The notes under the pieces: model-generated | The model's input: the letters and a program-made list of their open reading frames with translations, nothing else | What the model was told of the DNA's origin: nothing | Database searches by the model: none | Origin: Stercorarius parasiticus | Lineage: Eukaryota; Chordata; Aves; Charadriiformes; Stercorariidae | NCBI GenBank assembly: GCA_013396915.1 | Contig: VWZL01000904.1 | Location: forward strand, 823,892-887,891 | DNA: 64,000 nt | Direction: 5' to 3' | In this document: positions 33,162 to 47,570 of the stretch, in pieces | How positions within the stretch are numbered: position 1 is the first letter of the stretch | Layout: every line of letters begins with the position of its first letter | Translations under genes and position numbers: made by a program

Positions 33162-36100
33162 AAGATCAGTAATTTTGCAGATGTTGAGATTTAATAACAG
33201 AAGACCATTAACTGAATCATTTTATTTTTTATTCTAGTTAGATCCCTTGGATAAATTTATGGACATCAGCGTGGTTGTCAGAAATTCTGTTTAAAATGTG
33301 AATTCCTACTAGTTAAAACATAGTTTAATCTTAATGACTGTTCATAAGATAATTCCATCAGTTCTTGTCTGAGGTATTTGTCTTATAGTGGCTGAAGGGT
33401 GCGACTTGGAAAAACTATAAAAGGCTATTACCATGTCTTTTGCTGTTGGTTTTGGGATTTTGTTTTGTTTTTTTTTCCTTCTGCATGTAGCCTTTGCTTT
33501 TCATTTAAAATGCAGCATTGGGGGACTTGACAAAAATAATTAAACTCAGATGCACAGTCTGTGATATTTGAATGAATTTACTGCTGAGATAAATAGCATA
33601 AGATTTCACTAAGACACATTCTAGTGAAAGTGGAGGGAAATTGTGTCCTACCAATCTCAGTACCAATTCAATAGCATCAAGATTAAAGCTGGTTTATACA
33701 GGATCATCTACTGATCAGTACTCCTTAAGTATTTTTCTTCGTGTCCCATCTGTATTTACACTGGAATAACTGCAAGTTATGGTTATGTTGCAACTCAGCC
33801 AATTTAGCTGTGAATAATAAAAACAAATTCCATTTGAAGTTTCATCCAGACATATATATGTCTGATTCTTTGAAAAGCAAGAAAGATGAGAGAAAAACTA
33901 GGTTCTATTGTAAGGTGATCAGATAAGGTGTTAGCAGCTAATTAATACCTAAGGAGGGCCTGTGTTCTGCTGAAGGAGGGCTGTTAACAGAAATTTTCAA
34001 TCTCAAAACAAAATTAATTTATTTATTCATTTGATTAATTTATTTTTACTTCACTTTTTAGTGATCAGGCCTATGAAGATGAGAAGGGGGAAAAAAACCC
34101 ATTTTAACAAATGAAATGAACATTGCCTCTATTCAATAGAAAAGAGAACAGCATAGAATAGGTTTCCCTACTGTTCTTGATGATGGGCAGTCATAGTATG
34201 TTGGAGGTCCTGGGTCTAAGTGGGCAGCTGCTTGAAATATTGCAGAGATTACAGCCATGATTTGATTGGCTGGAAAGCTTTCTGTGATCCTGTAACTCCC
34301 TGCCTTACACTGGGATGGCTGACTGCCCTGTGAAGGTCATGTTGAGCAAAGGAGCTTGAAACCTGCCTTGGTTTAGAAAAATGTCACTTTTACGTTTTGA
34401 AATATTTATAATCTAGATGCTAGAAACTTGCTTTGCTTTCAGCAGAATCTGGTGATATAAATGCCTGCTGAGATGTACGTACAGAAAGGTAAAAGCATAT
34501 TTTTCTTAAAACTTTTTTCTTTACCCTTAAGAAAATTGACAACTCTGATAGTGAAATATTTGATATATTTTTTCTCAGTACATTTCCAACTGCTGAGAAG
34601 TAATTACTGGTTATTTATGTCTGGCATTACTTGTAGGTACCTAGAGCTAGGAAACGTTGTACAAGTCAGTGAAATAGTCTACACAATCTCATTGCTGGAA
34701 GAGGCAGGAAATAGGATTGTTTCAGCAACTAACGAGGAATTTCAAAGCTCATTCTCTATAGGGTACTCAGATTAGACACGTCTTTCTTAAGTAAATTCAG
34801 ACTGAGCATCTGTGATGGTATAGGATAAAAAAAGTCATGGGTATTCATATCCTTGCACAAAAATATCAAGTGTATTTTCAATTATGGTAAATATAGATGG
34901 ATCATAATTTTTGAATGTGTACTCCATCTGCTGAACAGATAGGATAGCTTGGAGCTTTAGAGCTTTAGATTATTAAACTGAAAGTAAACTGATAGTTTGC
35001 TGAAAGTAATTTCCTTCCCTTGAAGGTAAAGGACTTATGGGGAAGCCAGTGCACCAACTATGATTCCTAAAGAAGATATGTATCAAAGTACTTAAACTTA
35101 GGTTCCACTGAACTGATGAAATTCAGAGTGCTGAACTGATGAAATACTAGATTCAGTTTAAGATAAAGTTCTCACTAGATTAAGATCTTATCTTTCATAC
35201 TGCTTTACTTGAATTGTGAATGATTCAAGAAGAATACACATTTTGGCTCTAAAGCTGCTGTATCAACTTCTATTCTGAAGAAGTTGTTCTATACTTAAAA
35301 AGAGAGGGAGTAAAGAAAAGTCATTTGTGTAGAACAACTCTGCAGATCAGCTTACCCTTTCTTCTCCATATGAAACCATTCTCTTTCAAAGATATATCGT
35401 TCCTTAACATCAAGGCTTGCATATTCCAATGCTAAGTTCTGTTACCTGCAATAGTATGAAAGCTTTAACACGGAAATGTATGTAGGATGTTGTAATATGA
35501 TTCAGCAATGCTTGAAACCTAGAATGCAGTGATTTTTCTGAAGCGATGAAGCTTAATAACTTTTATTTTATTTTTTTGAAGTCCTGGACATAAGCTATTA
35601 AACAAATGAAATTGGTTGTTCTATAGTTTTTGAGTACGCAGAAAGATACCTAAATACATTTTAGCATTTTGTGCAATTAGGCTGCTTTTATTTTGTGTGC
35701 ACTCTGGGAAGTACTGAGGTGATATTTTATTATATGGGGTATTTCATACAGCATGTTCTTGGACAAATTATAGTTTAAATACTGCCACAGCTGACTTCAT
35801 ATCTTTTAGTAATAACTTCCCCTAAGCCAGTTAGTCAGTTGTATTATGAGCAACCATAAATATTAACTGCAGAATGTTACTTCAAGGAATCTTTCAATGA
35901 ACTATACATATGCTGACAAAGTGTATTCTGCTTACACATCAAAAATATTTATTTCCAATCTAATTGGTGAAGTTGGAAGAAAAACCATGGGTCTTGACCT
36001 GTGCTGAGTGTATTGTGGACATGAATATTTTTGCATGTAATAAGCAGAGTCTTGGCCTTGTTTTCTGTTTTTTCAGCCTGTTAGCAAAGGCAAAAACAAG

Positions 36101-36279
36101 GGAATGGCAAATTATCAGGTTTAAAATTATAATTAACCTTATCATCACTGTATTTTCTAGGGAAATTATATTAGGTTGTATTCATGAATGTAACATTAGT
36201 TTTTTACGTGCAATCAGCTGCTCCTGGAAAGTTCAATCGGACAGAATTTATCTTTAAATACATGCTTATATATTTGTTC

Positions 36280-36624
36280 AGCTGAGGGAGGACCTTACTG
36301 CTGTTGTTAGCTGTCTATCTGTAGATTAGCTCCAGAGAAATGGAGTCAAACTCTTCTCAGAGGTGTGCAGCAAAGGGACGAGAGACAATCATCACAATTG
36401 CAGCAAGGGGCATTCTGACCAGATATAGGGGAAAAAAAATGCACAATAAGAACGGCTAAGTCAGTAGCCAGAGACACTGTGAAACCTCCATCCTTCGAGG
36501 TATTTAAAACTTGACTAGCAGAAGCCCGAGCACCCTGATTTACCTTTGAAGTTGCATCTGTTTTGGCCAGCAGTTGAAGTAGATGACTCCCAGAGGTCCC
36601 TTCCAACCTGAATTATTCTGTTTG
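36280..36624 (+). mobile_element. CR1 LINE, older 3' fragment
   Basis: The order is that of the CR1 3' region: GGACGAGAGACAATCATCAC, then TGACCAGATATAGGGGAAAA, AGAGACACTGTGAAACCTCC, AGGTATTTAAAACTTGACTAG, and lastly AGAGGTCCCTTCCAACCTGA with a degenerate tail. It is on the plus strand, 5'-truncated and carries many substitutions, hence an older copy than those at 1.5 and 5 kb. Confidence 0.88.
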
Positions 36625-39600
36625 TCCACATCAAATGGAATTTCAGCAATGGAACTTTTAAGATATGAGACATAATTGCTATACACTTTCAAAGTTAGTC
36701 GTCAACATTAACAGTTAGTGTTTACAGTATGCATTATGATGTTTTTAATTTACTTTATAGTCAAACCATGACAAAGCGGAGTTTCTAAAAGCCTCTTATT
36801 GTGTAGACGTGGTTGTGATATTTGTCTTCTAGCGGATTCTAAAAGACCCAGTCTGGAAGCCTGTTGTGTTAATAGCTGAATGTACAGAGACTGGTAAGAT
36901 TGCATTTGGGTTTTATAACTAGATTGTGAATTCTCTAAAGGAGAAACAATGAGTAGATTCAGGCAGATGTGTATGGTGAAACAATCAGTGGGGTGGATGG
37001 CAGCCTGAATGCAGATGGCTGAACGTTGGGTCAAGTTTAACGTACTATAGTAAAAGGGAACTGCTTTGCAAATGTATGTGAAGAGCAGTTCCCAAGTGAG
37101 AAGAGGAGCCTGGAAAAGTACACAAGTAATTGTTTGCTCACTTGTTAAATTTTCAATTAAGTCTGGCTGGATTCATTCATAAGGGACAGGGTCAACATTT
37201 TGACTGTAAATCAGAGAAATGTGTCAGGAATGTAGTATAAAAGACACCTAAAATGAAGGCAAAAAATTTAATGTGATAGAAAACTGAAAGCAAAGAGAGG
37301 GGTTACCAGTAAATTTTAGTGTCACGGCTGTAATTTAGTGGCTTGATGTGGGAAGAATCTACAAGAATCTTTTTATTTCTTTCATAAATATAACTTAAAT
37401 TGATTTGAACTTGACCTGTCTCCTCTGGCAATGTGGAGCAGAACAATCTAGCCTGCTACTCTCTAGTCACTCAGCTCAGATTTTCCCTTGTAGCATAGGT
37501 ATCTTCTTTCATGAAATGCACCTTTCATGAATTTCACCTTTGTGAAATGTAAAAAAGTAGTATATAAATAGAAACTTGGGCTAGGGAAAAAGGTAGAAGT
37601 AAAACTTTAAAATTATAGTTCACTTAAAACCGAGATCCATAGCATAATGCCATTTAGGGTTTTGTTAATCAATAGTGTGTATCTTAAGGCAAAAGAGATA
37701 TACCTAGTGAGCATATTTCTTGTGTTATGTGTTGGTTTATATGTTTGCTTTAAGGGACAAATTAGTTGCATTCTCAGAACAATAACTTTGATGTTTCAAG
37801 AACTAGGGCAACTGTAATGAGAGAAGTGTGGTCTTGCCATATAAAGGGAAGTATATTGTCAGCAAGCAAAAGATAATAGCATCCTGTACACCCAGAAGGC
37901 CTGCTGTGATGTTTGCGTCTGCATAAGATCCCCTTCCCCTCAGAACAGTCTATTTTTAAACTGGTGCTAAGTTTGACCTTAGTAAAGAGATACTGTTGGA
38001 AGATATTTAAATGTGTGATCATGCACAGTGTGTTCCGCAGTCCTATAGGACACTGACAGTAGTATTTTTTTCTACAGCAGATTTGTATTCGTTTGCACTT
38101 TCCTTGATTTCAAAGGCTTATCTGTTTAACATTAAAGGCGAAAACTTAATTACAAATTATATTCCGTATCCTTAATTGATAATAGCTTAGCTGAATCCAT
38201 GAGACAGAATTAGAGTCTTAGCTTCATTGTTCCAAACAGCTTATGATGAGGTGGTTTCAGATCTCTGATTTAAATAGGAACAGCTTCCACAGAACATGAA
38301 ATGCTAACTTTGTTGTTAACTACATTTTCTCACTGTGAGCTGTGATTTCTTTGTAAAACTTGTGAGGAATATAGATTGTTCTGGGTCAGTATAACCACTA
38401 CTCCATGGCAACAGCATGCACACCTTTTGAGAATTGAAGGGGGTTTTTGGTATAGTTGACATGTGTTTATTGTAACATGTTTAAAATACCTTGCAAAGCC
38501 AGAAAATTGTAAGAACAATAATCTTTCATGGGCGTCTTGTGATTTTCAAAGAGAATGTTTTACCTTTGCATTATCCCATGATATCTGGACTGTAATATTG
38601 AATGCTAGCTAGATTTTTTTTTTTTTTAAATAATTTGACTTGGTGCTTGTTGCCCTTACTGCATGAAACCTTATGTTTTCCTGTGGTCAGACAGTGCTTT
38701 CTGTGCATCAGCAGGACTGCACTACTACTGTTAAATTGAGAGAGAGGGTACTTTGTTCCATACATTTTAAAACTGACAGTGATGAGCAGGTGTGATGTTA
38801 GGATGAATCTTTACTGGGAGAAATTTATGATGTTGTGAAAATGTGTTAGCAAACATTAAGTTAAACCTGATCTAGCAAAACAAAGGACCTCTGAATGTCT
38901 GAACCCAAATTTAGCAAAAAAGAAGTGCATCGCAATATCTGAAACTTTGTCTAGATGCTTCTTAGTTTTGATAATTGAAACAGCTGAGCATGTTCATATA
39001 GCATGTTTCCTCCTCCTGATTTCCTCTTTAATTTATCCTTTTTAAGGCAATATCTCAGTGGTCATCTTTGATAGAGTTTGAGTAGCTGGTTTCCCAATTC
39101 TACTGGTAAATTCTCATTTGTAATCCTGTGGCTGTTACTGATGCTGAAGAGATTACAGAGTTTGTGAATGCGTAAAGTAGGGTGAGGTTTATGTAAGTAC
39201 TTAGACAGCGTGATAGTTGATTCTGTGTTGTGTTACCTTAGAACTGGAGGACTGTGGTCTGCAGCTTAAGAGCTGTTGTCTCACACTTTCCTAAAATCTG
39301 CCACTGTCATTCCAGCTGTCTAATTCTAAATAGTTTCCGTTTTTCTCCTTTATAACACTTAACAAGTGTTTTGCATGTGTGTTTATGTATTAATCCGCTT
39401 TTACATGTGGTTAGTGATCAGGTACAACATAATAGATCTTTCTAGTCTGTATGTGAATGAATTAACACATTTGAAAATAGTTATCAAGGACTCAAACAGT
39501 TGTGTTTAGGATTTCAGTGGCGTTATAAGTATATGCAAGGCAGCTCAGCAGGGTTTTTCAGTTCACAAGATTTGCTAATGCAGCAGCAGTTAACCGCCAA

Positions 39601-41047
39601 GGGAAATTTAAATTTGAAGGGACTCTTCATGTCCTGATTTGTAAAAGCCCTCCTGGGCTATTCTAGAAATTTCTGCTAGCAACTACATTTAGCTCTACTG
39701 TGTGGGCTTGTTTCAGTTCCTGCGTGCAGCTGTGTACTGTTTGTTAAAGCTCAGGAGGTTTTACATTGCAGCAACAAGTACACTCTCTAGATGGTCGTGG
39801 CAGGGCTAGCAAACCTGTGTCAGACCCTGGTGTTCAGCCACAATGTACAGAGCATTTGGTCTTATTAGCACTGAGCATTACTTCAGGCTAGAAATAATCC
39901 ATTTTCAGTATCTCTAATCTACCAGTTATACTTCTGCTTTAGGATATATTAATAGTAATGTGACTGATACTGGAATGGGCTCAGTAAACACTTTACTATT
40001 TGTCTTGTACTTGCAGTTGACAAAGTGAACAAATAAAACATGTCAATACTGCTTTTGTCATGAGCTTCATCTACCTGAATAAAAAAAGTCGTACAACTTT
40101 TAATGTTATCTCACAAAGAACCTTTTTTTTAAAACATGCATTTTGAACAGAATAGGTTTATGATTCCTGTATCCATGTATTTCTGATAGGTCTCCCATGT
40201 GTTTTCTAAGAATAAACCGATTTTTGAAATTGCTATGAAAGTTTCATCCAAGTACAAAAGGTGAAAAAACGTAGACTAGTATGAATAGCTGATATTCAAA
40301 ATGATCATTAATTTAGGAAGAAAATTAGCCACACTAGGAATTCGTGAACTGTAATAGCAAAATTATTAACGGATGTAAATTGGTGAGGTTATCATTAAAA
40401 AAAAATATCTATGATACACATGCTGGCAAATAAGAGGCTTGCATAATAATTTAATAATGCTTATTATGCACGTGTAATATTTGTAGACTAATTTCAGATT
40501 GCATAATCCATTTGGGAAATATTAATTATGGACACACAGAGGTCATACTTTGAAACAGTTGGCATGCAGTAGCAGAATGACTGCAACATATCAGTCACAC
40601 CCATTGCAAAAGTTATTAAATGTGTTTGCTCTTTATGAAAGTCAGTCGTTTTCTCCTTTCCCTGGGTGACTTGGAACAAAAGCAATGGTCGGTGCTGCTG
40701 AGAACCCAGACTGTGAAAGGATTTGGAATCCCTGTTGTTGTAATTCCTTAGAGCGTGTGAGGTTCATATTGCCTGTAAGAAGAGAGACTGTAATCCCCTT
40801 CTTGCTCTTCCAGCCCACAGCCCAGAAGATTACTTTCAATTTTTTGTCCTTAGGGTCCAAATCCAATATATATTTTAAACCAGTTCAGAAAATAATAAGA
40901 CTTAAAAAATAGTAAAAGGGGAAATGTTAAATCTATTTATTTTACAGTTTATTAAAAAAAAATCAAAGGTTAAAAAATGATATTTACTGTCTTTTAACAT
41001 GTTTGTTTATAGATCTGTTTATGGTCTATGCTGTATACAAAATTTTT

Positions 41048-41075
41048 AGATCCTAGAATGGCTATTCTAGGATCT
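41048..41075. repeat. Perfect 12-bp inverted repeat (hairpin)
   Basis: AGATCCTAGAAT (41048-41059) and ATTCTAGGATCT (41064-41075) are exact reverse complements around a 4-base loop, GGCT. A further partial copy, TCCTAGATCCTA, follows at 41077-41088. It may form a hairpin or come from a small inverted duplication. Confidence 0.9.
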
Positions 41076-41967
41076 GTCCTAGATCCTATTTGAAAACAAA
41101 ATCCCCGCTCATCAGATTGTGTAGAGTGTGTGTACATAGCTGAAGGTCCTCGCCATAGAATGGTAAGCTTCTAGTCAGATAGGAGGATTATACAGTGTCT
41201 TAGTGATGAATAGGAAATATATGTGAAGTGAAGGTTTTTTCAATTTAGGGCCTGTTCAAAACAACCCACAACATTCTGACTTGTGTATTTACAGGCAAAT
41301 GAAATCTCTTTCTAAAGTTGTTTTCTGTCTGTGTTTGGATTGTTATATTCAGGAGGATACTAATAAGCTGAAGGGAATTTATAGCGCTGCAACTAATGTG
41401 GTTATGAGATTTATATAGAGGGATGCTGAAGAAAAACATATTTAGGTTTGTCTCCACTTAATGGTTTAGGCGCTTAGATTGCGTCTGCATCTAAGGTCGT
41501 ACCCAAGCCACAGATGGTGTGCTTCTGGACAATGAACTGCTTCTCAACCCCAACTCTGTTTAAGCGTGTAAATCTTGGGAAGTCTATCCTGCCAGTTTCA
41601 CCAAGTCCTAATAAACACATACAGAAACATCAGAGAAAACAAGGAAGCTGAGAATGGGCCTGTGATGGAGAACAAAGTTATATTATTGACACCTCATGAG
41701 ATTGTTCTGTTTTTGTTGATCCTAGCTGCATTTTGGTGGAGTCTCTATTCAGTACAGATTCTAGAGGAGGAGTTGAGATGACTTCATTTTTCTTCTGTTT
41801 TGGTTTTTTTTTTTTTAATTTTATTTTGTCATTGCAGACTTCCTTAAACAAACAGGTTACATTAATACTTTACTTTTTCAGTGCTTGCAACAGACTAGTT
41901 CATCTATTAAAGTTTGTCCAGCGAGCAAATCTATTTCCTCTCTTCATAGCATCTGTTGACTTGCATT

Positions 41968-41990
41968 TTTTGTTTGTTTGTTTGTTTGTT
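41968..41990. repeat. (TTTG)n microsatellite
   Basis: About five TTTG units followed by a T-run. Confidence 0.9.
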
Positions 41991-44900
41991 TTTTCATTTG
42001 AAGAGTCTCTAATGAAGCCTTAAGGATGAAGCCTCTAGGCTATTATTTTATTCTTATTTATATTTTGTCATGCCTAAGGATGCTGACTTTGGACAAGAGC
42101 ATCATTGTTGAAGAAACTCCACTTAGATTTCTTTGTTGCCTCAAGGGGGTTTTCTGCGTTAAACTTACTCCAATTATCTCTATTGTTTTAATAGTTAGAT
42201 GTCATAAATCAAGCCTACTCACCAGATTTTCTCTGTAGTCAATGGAGAAAAATGAGCATTTCCAGAAATTAGTTTTTATCAATTATCCTTAGACATTTTG
42301 TTTTAAATGGTGGGCCATATAAATGCTGTGGATTTTAATTTAGATTAAAAACATATTTCTATATGAGTTTTACACTGCTGTCCCTAAACTATGTGACCAA
42401 ATAGTAATGAAATTATTTGAATTTGTTTCACCATAAAATTTTAAGGATTATTTACATGCAATTTTCTTATGCTCAGAAGAAATATTTTTCATGTTATATC
42501 TTAAATTTCAGGGTGACGTCTCTTACTCTTCACTGTATATTTCTTGGAGCCTCCTTTTGCGAGATTGTAATAGCTGACCAACAAGGGTCTTCAATGTTAC
42601 AGTCAAATTTTCATCCTGTTGTGATAAAGCATCTGTTAATGAGTTAGACTTGCAGGTAATTAAATAATATTGGGGGTCTTCCATACTGTTCTTGTATTTA
42701 CATCTATATTTTCTTTATTTTCTTTTTTTCCCTTCTTTCCTTTCTCTCTCTTAAACCACACAGAGGAGAAGAAGGTTATAATTTAATGAATGACCCCTTG
42801 GATCACAGATGCCGACAAAATGAAGCCTGAAAATTTTAAATTGGCTGGCTGCTGTTATCCTAACAGAGCCCATTAAAGTCACACAAGAGAGCATAACTTA
42901 TTATGTAGTGAAACTGTGACTTTTTCATGGTTTCTTTGTAAACATGACAAAATTTATGGATGGCATTAGTGATACTAAGTTGACAGAATTAAAACCACTG
43001 TTTATGGATACAGTTCAGTAACTTGATTTAATTAGATTCTCACCACATTGATCTAAGAGGATTTTCAAGCAGTATTTTATGATGAGGGTTTAAAATAGAA
43101 TGTTGAAGTTCTCACACAGGTGATAAATTGAAAGAATATTTTCATTTAAATATTTAGCTAAATACTTATTGTTTAGGTTCTTGCACTTTGAAACAGTTTA
43201 CAGTGTTTTGTGCAGGGACTTCAGCCAGTGCACAATCCCAAACTCCATCTTTGAAAAATAGTATACTGCATTAGCACTGGGTGCATTAGTATAACAGAAA
43301 GAGATTCAGCCCTGCTCAAACAGGCAAATGAGAAGTGGGACATCAAAATCCAGGCTCCATTGATGGTATTGAATAAAATGGGAACTTCAGACCCATAGTT
43401 CATTTATTGATACCTGCATTTAACATGGTGTGCGGAACAGTTTCAGAAGTGAGTGAGGTTATTAGGATAATCAATTTTCTCTGAATCTGACAGAGCAGAT
43501 AATGCCTTTTAATTTCTTCTTCTTTCCTGGTTTCTTACTGTTCCTTTCCCTTCTCAGGCTACCTGTCCCCCCAGCCTGGTTGTAAATCTACTAAGCGCTG
43601 TATTCTAAATCTTTCTTATTTGTAAGCTTTACTGAAGATAACAAGGAATAATAATCTCTGAGATTTTTAAGCTAAAGCTTTCGGACATTTAAATAGGATA
43701 GGCTATTGGAAAGTGCAGTATAGACCTGTAAAGTGAGCATAAGGAATGATAAATTGAATGCCAGTTGATGCAAGAAAGTTGAAAAATCTTCATGAAATTA
43801 CTGATACGAATTTATGGAGATGTCAGTGTTATATAAGGCTTGTGTTCCATTAAATATGGTAAATGGTTGTAAGAACATTGTGTTGTACGCATCTTAAAAA
43901 CAACCTGAGAGAGATTTTACTTGAAAGAACAACGTTACCAAGAAATAGCATTTATCAAGTAGAAAAAAGTTTGTAGTTTGTGTTTCATTTTATTGTGTAC
44001 TAGAATGAGATTATAAAATTAAAGTAAAAATTCATAAAGCTTTTAAAACACAATATAATTCTGATTCTTGTTAAGCATGGAAGGTTTAAAAGGATCAGTG
44101 CCTTCAACTAGGAGCAAACACATGAAAGCTGGCCTAGCCCCAACTTATTGTGAGCCAAAGTAAATCTCGAAATAAAGTTGTTTGGTGAGGGCTCTGGTAG
44201 AAGGGTAGCTGGGACATCTTTTGAAGCACAGATTTGTAAATTAATTTTCTGGTACAGCAATTGCAAAAATAAAATGGACAGTCAGAAGTTGGCATGTGGG
44301 GGCTACAAATGAAATGAAATCTAAGGCTACTTATTGGAAATCTCTGACAAAGAAAACATTTACTCCAGCATCTGTTTCCAAAACTGGCAAAAGGAGGTGG
44401 TAAGTGTCATGTAGTTTCTCTGTCTATGGTCAGTTCCCCTTGTAGTTCCTTAGCACTGACAATCATTGGATATGCTTCTTTCCATTAATATAGTCCCTGA
44501 ATCTGTCCAGCATCTTTTTAAAACTAAACAAATTCATGGACAGCCAATCCATAAACTGCTAAATGTTACCTCTCTCTAAAACTAACTGTGGCAATAAACT
44601 GCAAAAATTACCAGTATTTTTTGTTCTTCATCTGGGGAATATCACAAATCCATGCATCCAAGTATTAGGTTTCAAATGTGGATTTCAGATTTAGCTGAAA
44701 ATTGTGCCAGTGTTGCATAGCTCAGTAGCTCTTTGTGTAGAATTCAGGTTGGGATGTACTGGAGTCTGAGCACAGTCGTGAGAGCATTGGTTAGAATTGA
44801 ACAATCTCTCCAGATTCACTTTTCTCAAATGTAAGAAGTTGCCAGTTATGTGAAGAGTGTGTATTTCTTGCTCGTACTTCACCTTCCTTTGCATAGATAT

Positions 44901-47503
44901 TGTAGTAAAATGAGAAATACTCCACGAGATGAATACTCAATGAGAAATGAGGTGACCTCCAGTTTCTGTGCTTTATGTACTGTAGGAAGGTATTCATAGA
45001 CCACCATTGAGTTCTGATGTTAACATTGTGTCTTCTGTTATCGTTAGCTCCAAGCTACGTAGTTTGTGTCTAGTATTAAATTTATATCTTAGTGATGTCA
45101 AGATGTATTTGAAGTAGTTCTGGAAGAGGAAAATGAATGTCATGATAATTTTTCTTCATATCCATGATTATTTAGTGATGGTGCTCTTAGGATGAGGTAT
45201 ATTTATTTGATTTTTAGTTACTTCTGCCGCTTTTTTATACTCCCAACTTGCATTTGTGAGACCATCATTGTGAAATCTATGCAAAATAAGAAAGCAGGAG
45301 AAAGGTTCATTACTTTCAAAATTAAACTTCACTGCTGTATTACAGTGAGAAATATGCCTGTAGCCAGATGTATTGGATTTATGTAGTGCTTTTTTATGAT
45401 GGTTTCAAATTCTGCTATCAAAATTCAAAGTTTATTATGACTCTTACAAAAAATACTTTTTCCCAAATGACAGAACAAAAAACTCAAAGAACTCTACACC
45501 CGTGCTGCTCTTTTTTTATTTCTCATGCTAATGATTCATAATGTATCTACTACTTTTATTTCTTGTTTACAAAATCCTGCTGTGATACATTTCTGCTGTG
45601 TCTTAAAATTAGTGGAAACACTTATGGTTCAGGGAGAGGAGCAAGGTGTATTGAAGAAAATGGCAGTCTTTAAACTTAAGTAAATCTGGTTTTGTACTTT
45701 CATCACACAATGGGTTCCTTTTTTACAGTTACTGGTTTAACTTTAGAAATTCGCAGCCCTCAAATATTTTCCTTTTACTGATAAAAGCATGTCAGGACAA
45801 TATTGAAGGCTGCTGTACAATGGGAACAAAGATTTTGTTTTACTAAATATACCAAACTCTGACCAACACTGACGTACTCACTTGGTTGCTTTCTAGTTCA
45901 GTTATAAAAATAACCCAGCAAAGCTTCCTCTATAAAAGGATTATTCGAGGGAACATTTACTTTACAAAGAATAAAATATATTCTGTGTTACTACATTTGA
46001 CAGTACGGAAGACGTGGTATTCTTAGCCTGTGTTTACCATGAAGTGATGCTCTTTGTCTATTACTAGAATTCAGAGATTATTTTCTTAGAATGACATAAA
46101 AAACCCTTCCTTAAGGAATTTCATGGTACATTTCAAAAAATATTTTCTTTTATAGTGTTCTTCATACTAAAATAAATAATAGAATCTCTAAGGCATGATG
46201 GAAGATATATGGGAAGAGCTTCTACTGTAATGAAAACCGGTGCAGTTTGAAGGGATGATGCAGAAAAACAGGACTAATCTAAGAAAACACAGCTACAATA
46301 TTGCTGAATGTTTTCACTTTCAGGCATTTTAGAGAATGCTGATGTAGCCAATAAAAGGACACATTCATCAAAATGCATAATTTAATTTAAAAAAAAAAAA
46401 AGCCACACCAGTTTAAGCATACAGTACTCAGATTTCACCTGAAGGTGAAGAAACCCCTTAGGACATTTAAAATTTATGAGGAGTCTTGTGATTTCATTCA
46501 TTATGTTGACAATATGCACAGCTTCTTTTGAAAATGGATTGGACCAAAAAAGGTGAACAGACGTGGTCGTAATAGCTCTTCCCATAGTGTGTGCTGAATT
46601 ATGAGAGTGAGTTCTGGTTATACGTTACCCAGGAGGACTGTTTAATGTGCTTGGTTATATAGATCTGCAAATTTTTAGCTGTGGGCTGGTATCCATATTG
46701 AGCTATAAATTTACAGTTGATGTATTGCTTTCTAGGCAGACAACTCATACTCTGATGGAATTAAGGGCGAGAATTGATTTCCTGCTAAATAAGACACATT
46801 TCAGTTTAAAGTATAATAAATGGAAACTGGAGTCTCTATATGAAAGCAGATATATGTTGTAAATATTGCATATACAAAAAATGGATTTTTATAATTGTAG
46901 ATTTGCATGTAGATATGGGAAGATACCTTCTGAATGAAAACAGTATCTATAATCATTTTACCATTTGAATTTCAATTGACAGAAGCATTTCTGCTAATGT
47001 ATCTTTGACTGCTGTTGCTACATCTCTATTCTGACAATAAACTACACTATCAAAATATACTTATAGCTTGTTTTTAGCTTGTATTAAGTACCGAGGTGAA
47101 TATTGCACGACTTAGCAGTCTCAAGTGCTCATAAGTGCCATAACAAAAAAATCCGATTTATGGAAGAAACCAAATTAAGCGGTGATTGCTTATCAGCTAT
47201 GTGCCAGCAAGGGTCTTCGTGAAATTTGGAATGAGGCTGATTCACTAAGACACAGAGCAAAATCTTTTACAAACTGAAGCATTTTTTTTCTCATCAGCAG
47301 TTAAGCTGCCAAGCAAGCCTGCTTAATTTCACTTCTACCCTGTGAAAAGCAGCTGCTGTTTTAGCATTTTCATGATACTGATATAACAAGTAAAGGAGGA
47401 AAGAAATTACGTCTGCTGGCAGAATAAGGAAAACTTTGCTGTGTTATTTTGACTTAATTTCTATTTGGAATTACATTGTGGTTCGGAATTAAGAAAACCC
47501 TCA

Positions 47504-47570
47504 GTCTTCCCTTCCCCCGTCTCTCCCTCCTGCACTCTCTTTCTCTCTCTTTTTTTCTCTCTTCTTTCTC
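47504..47570. repeat. Polypyrimidine tract
   Basis: Nearly all C and T on the plus strand, including CT-dinucleotide runs. The minus-strand frame here (47454-47663), with its Lys/Glu/Arg runs, is just a reading of this tract. Confidence 0.85.

Larger units (their letters stand above)
26920..36279 (+). other. IMMP2L: IMMP2L intron 3, first part
   Basis: AT-rich intronic DNA. The block 28740-29240 is less AT-rich and looks different from its surroundings, with GGTGGCCCT at both ends (28740 and 29209), but I cannot name it. No exon matching the next IMMP2L segment was found. Confidence 0.7.

Noticed and set aside
40642..40912. Overlapping open frames of about 75 codons on both strands
   Set aside because: Neither reading resembles a known family; I saw no acceptor/donor pair that would make an exon of it.
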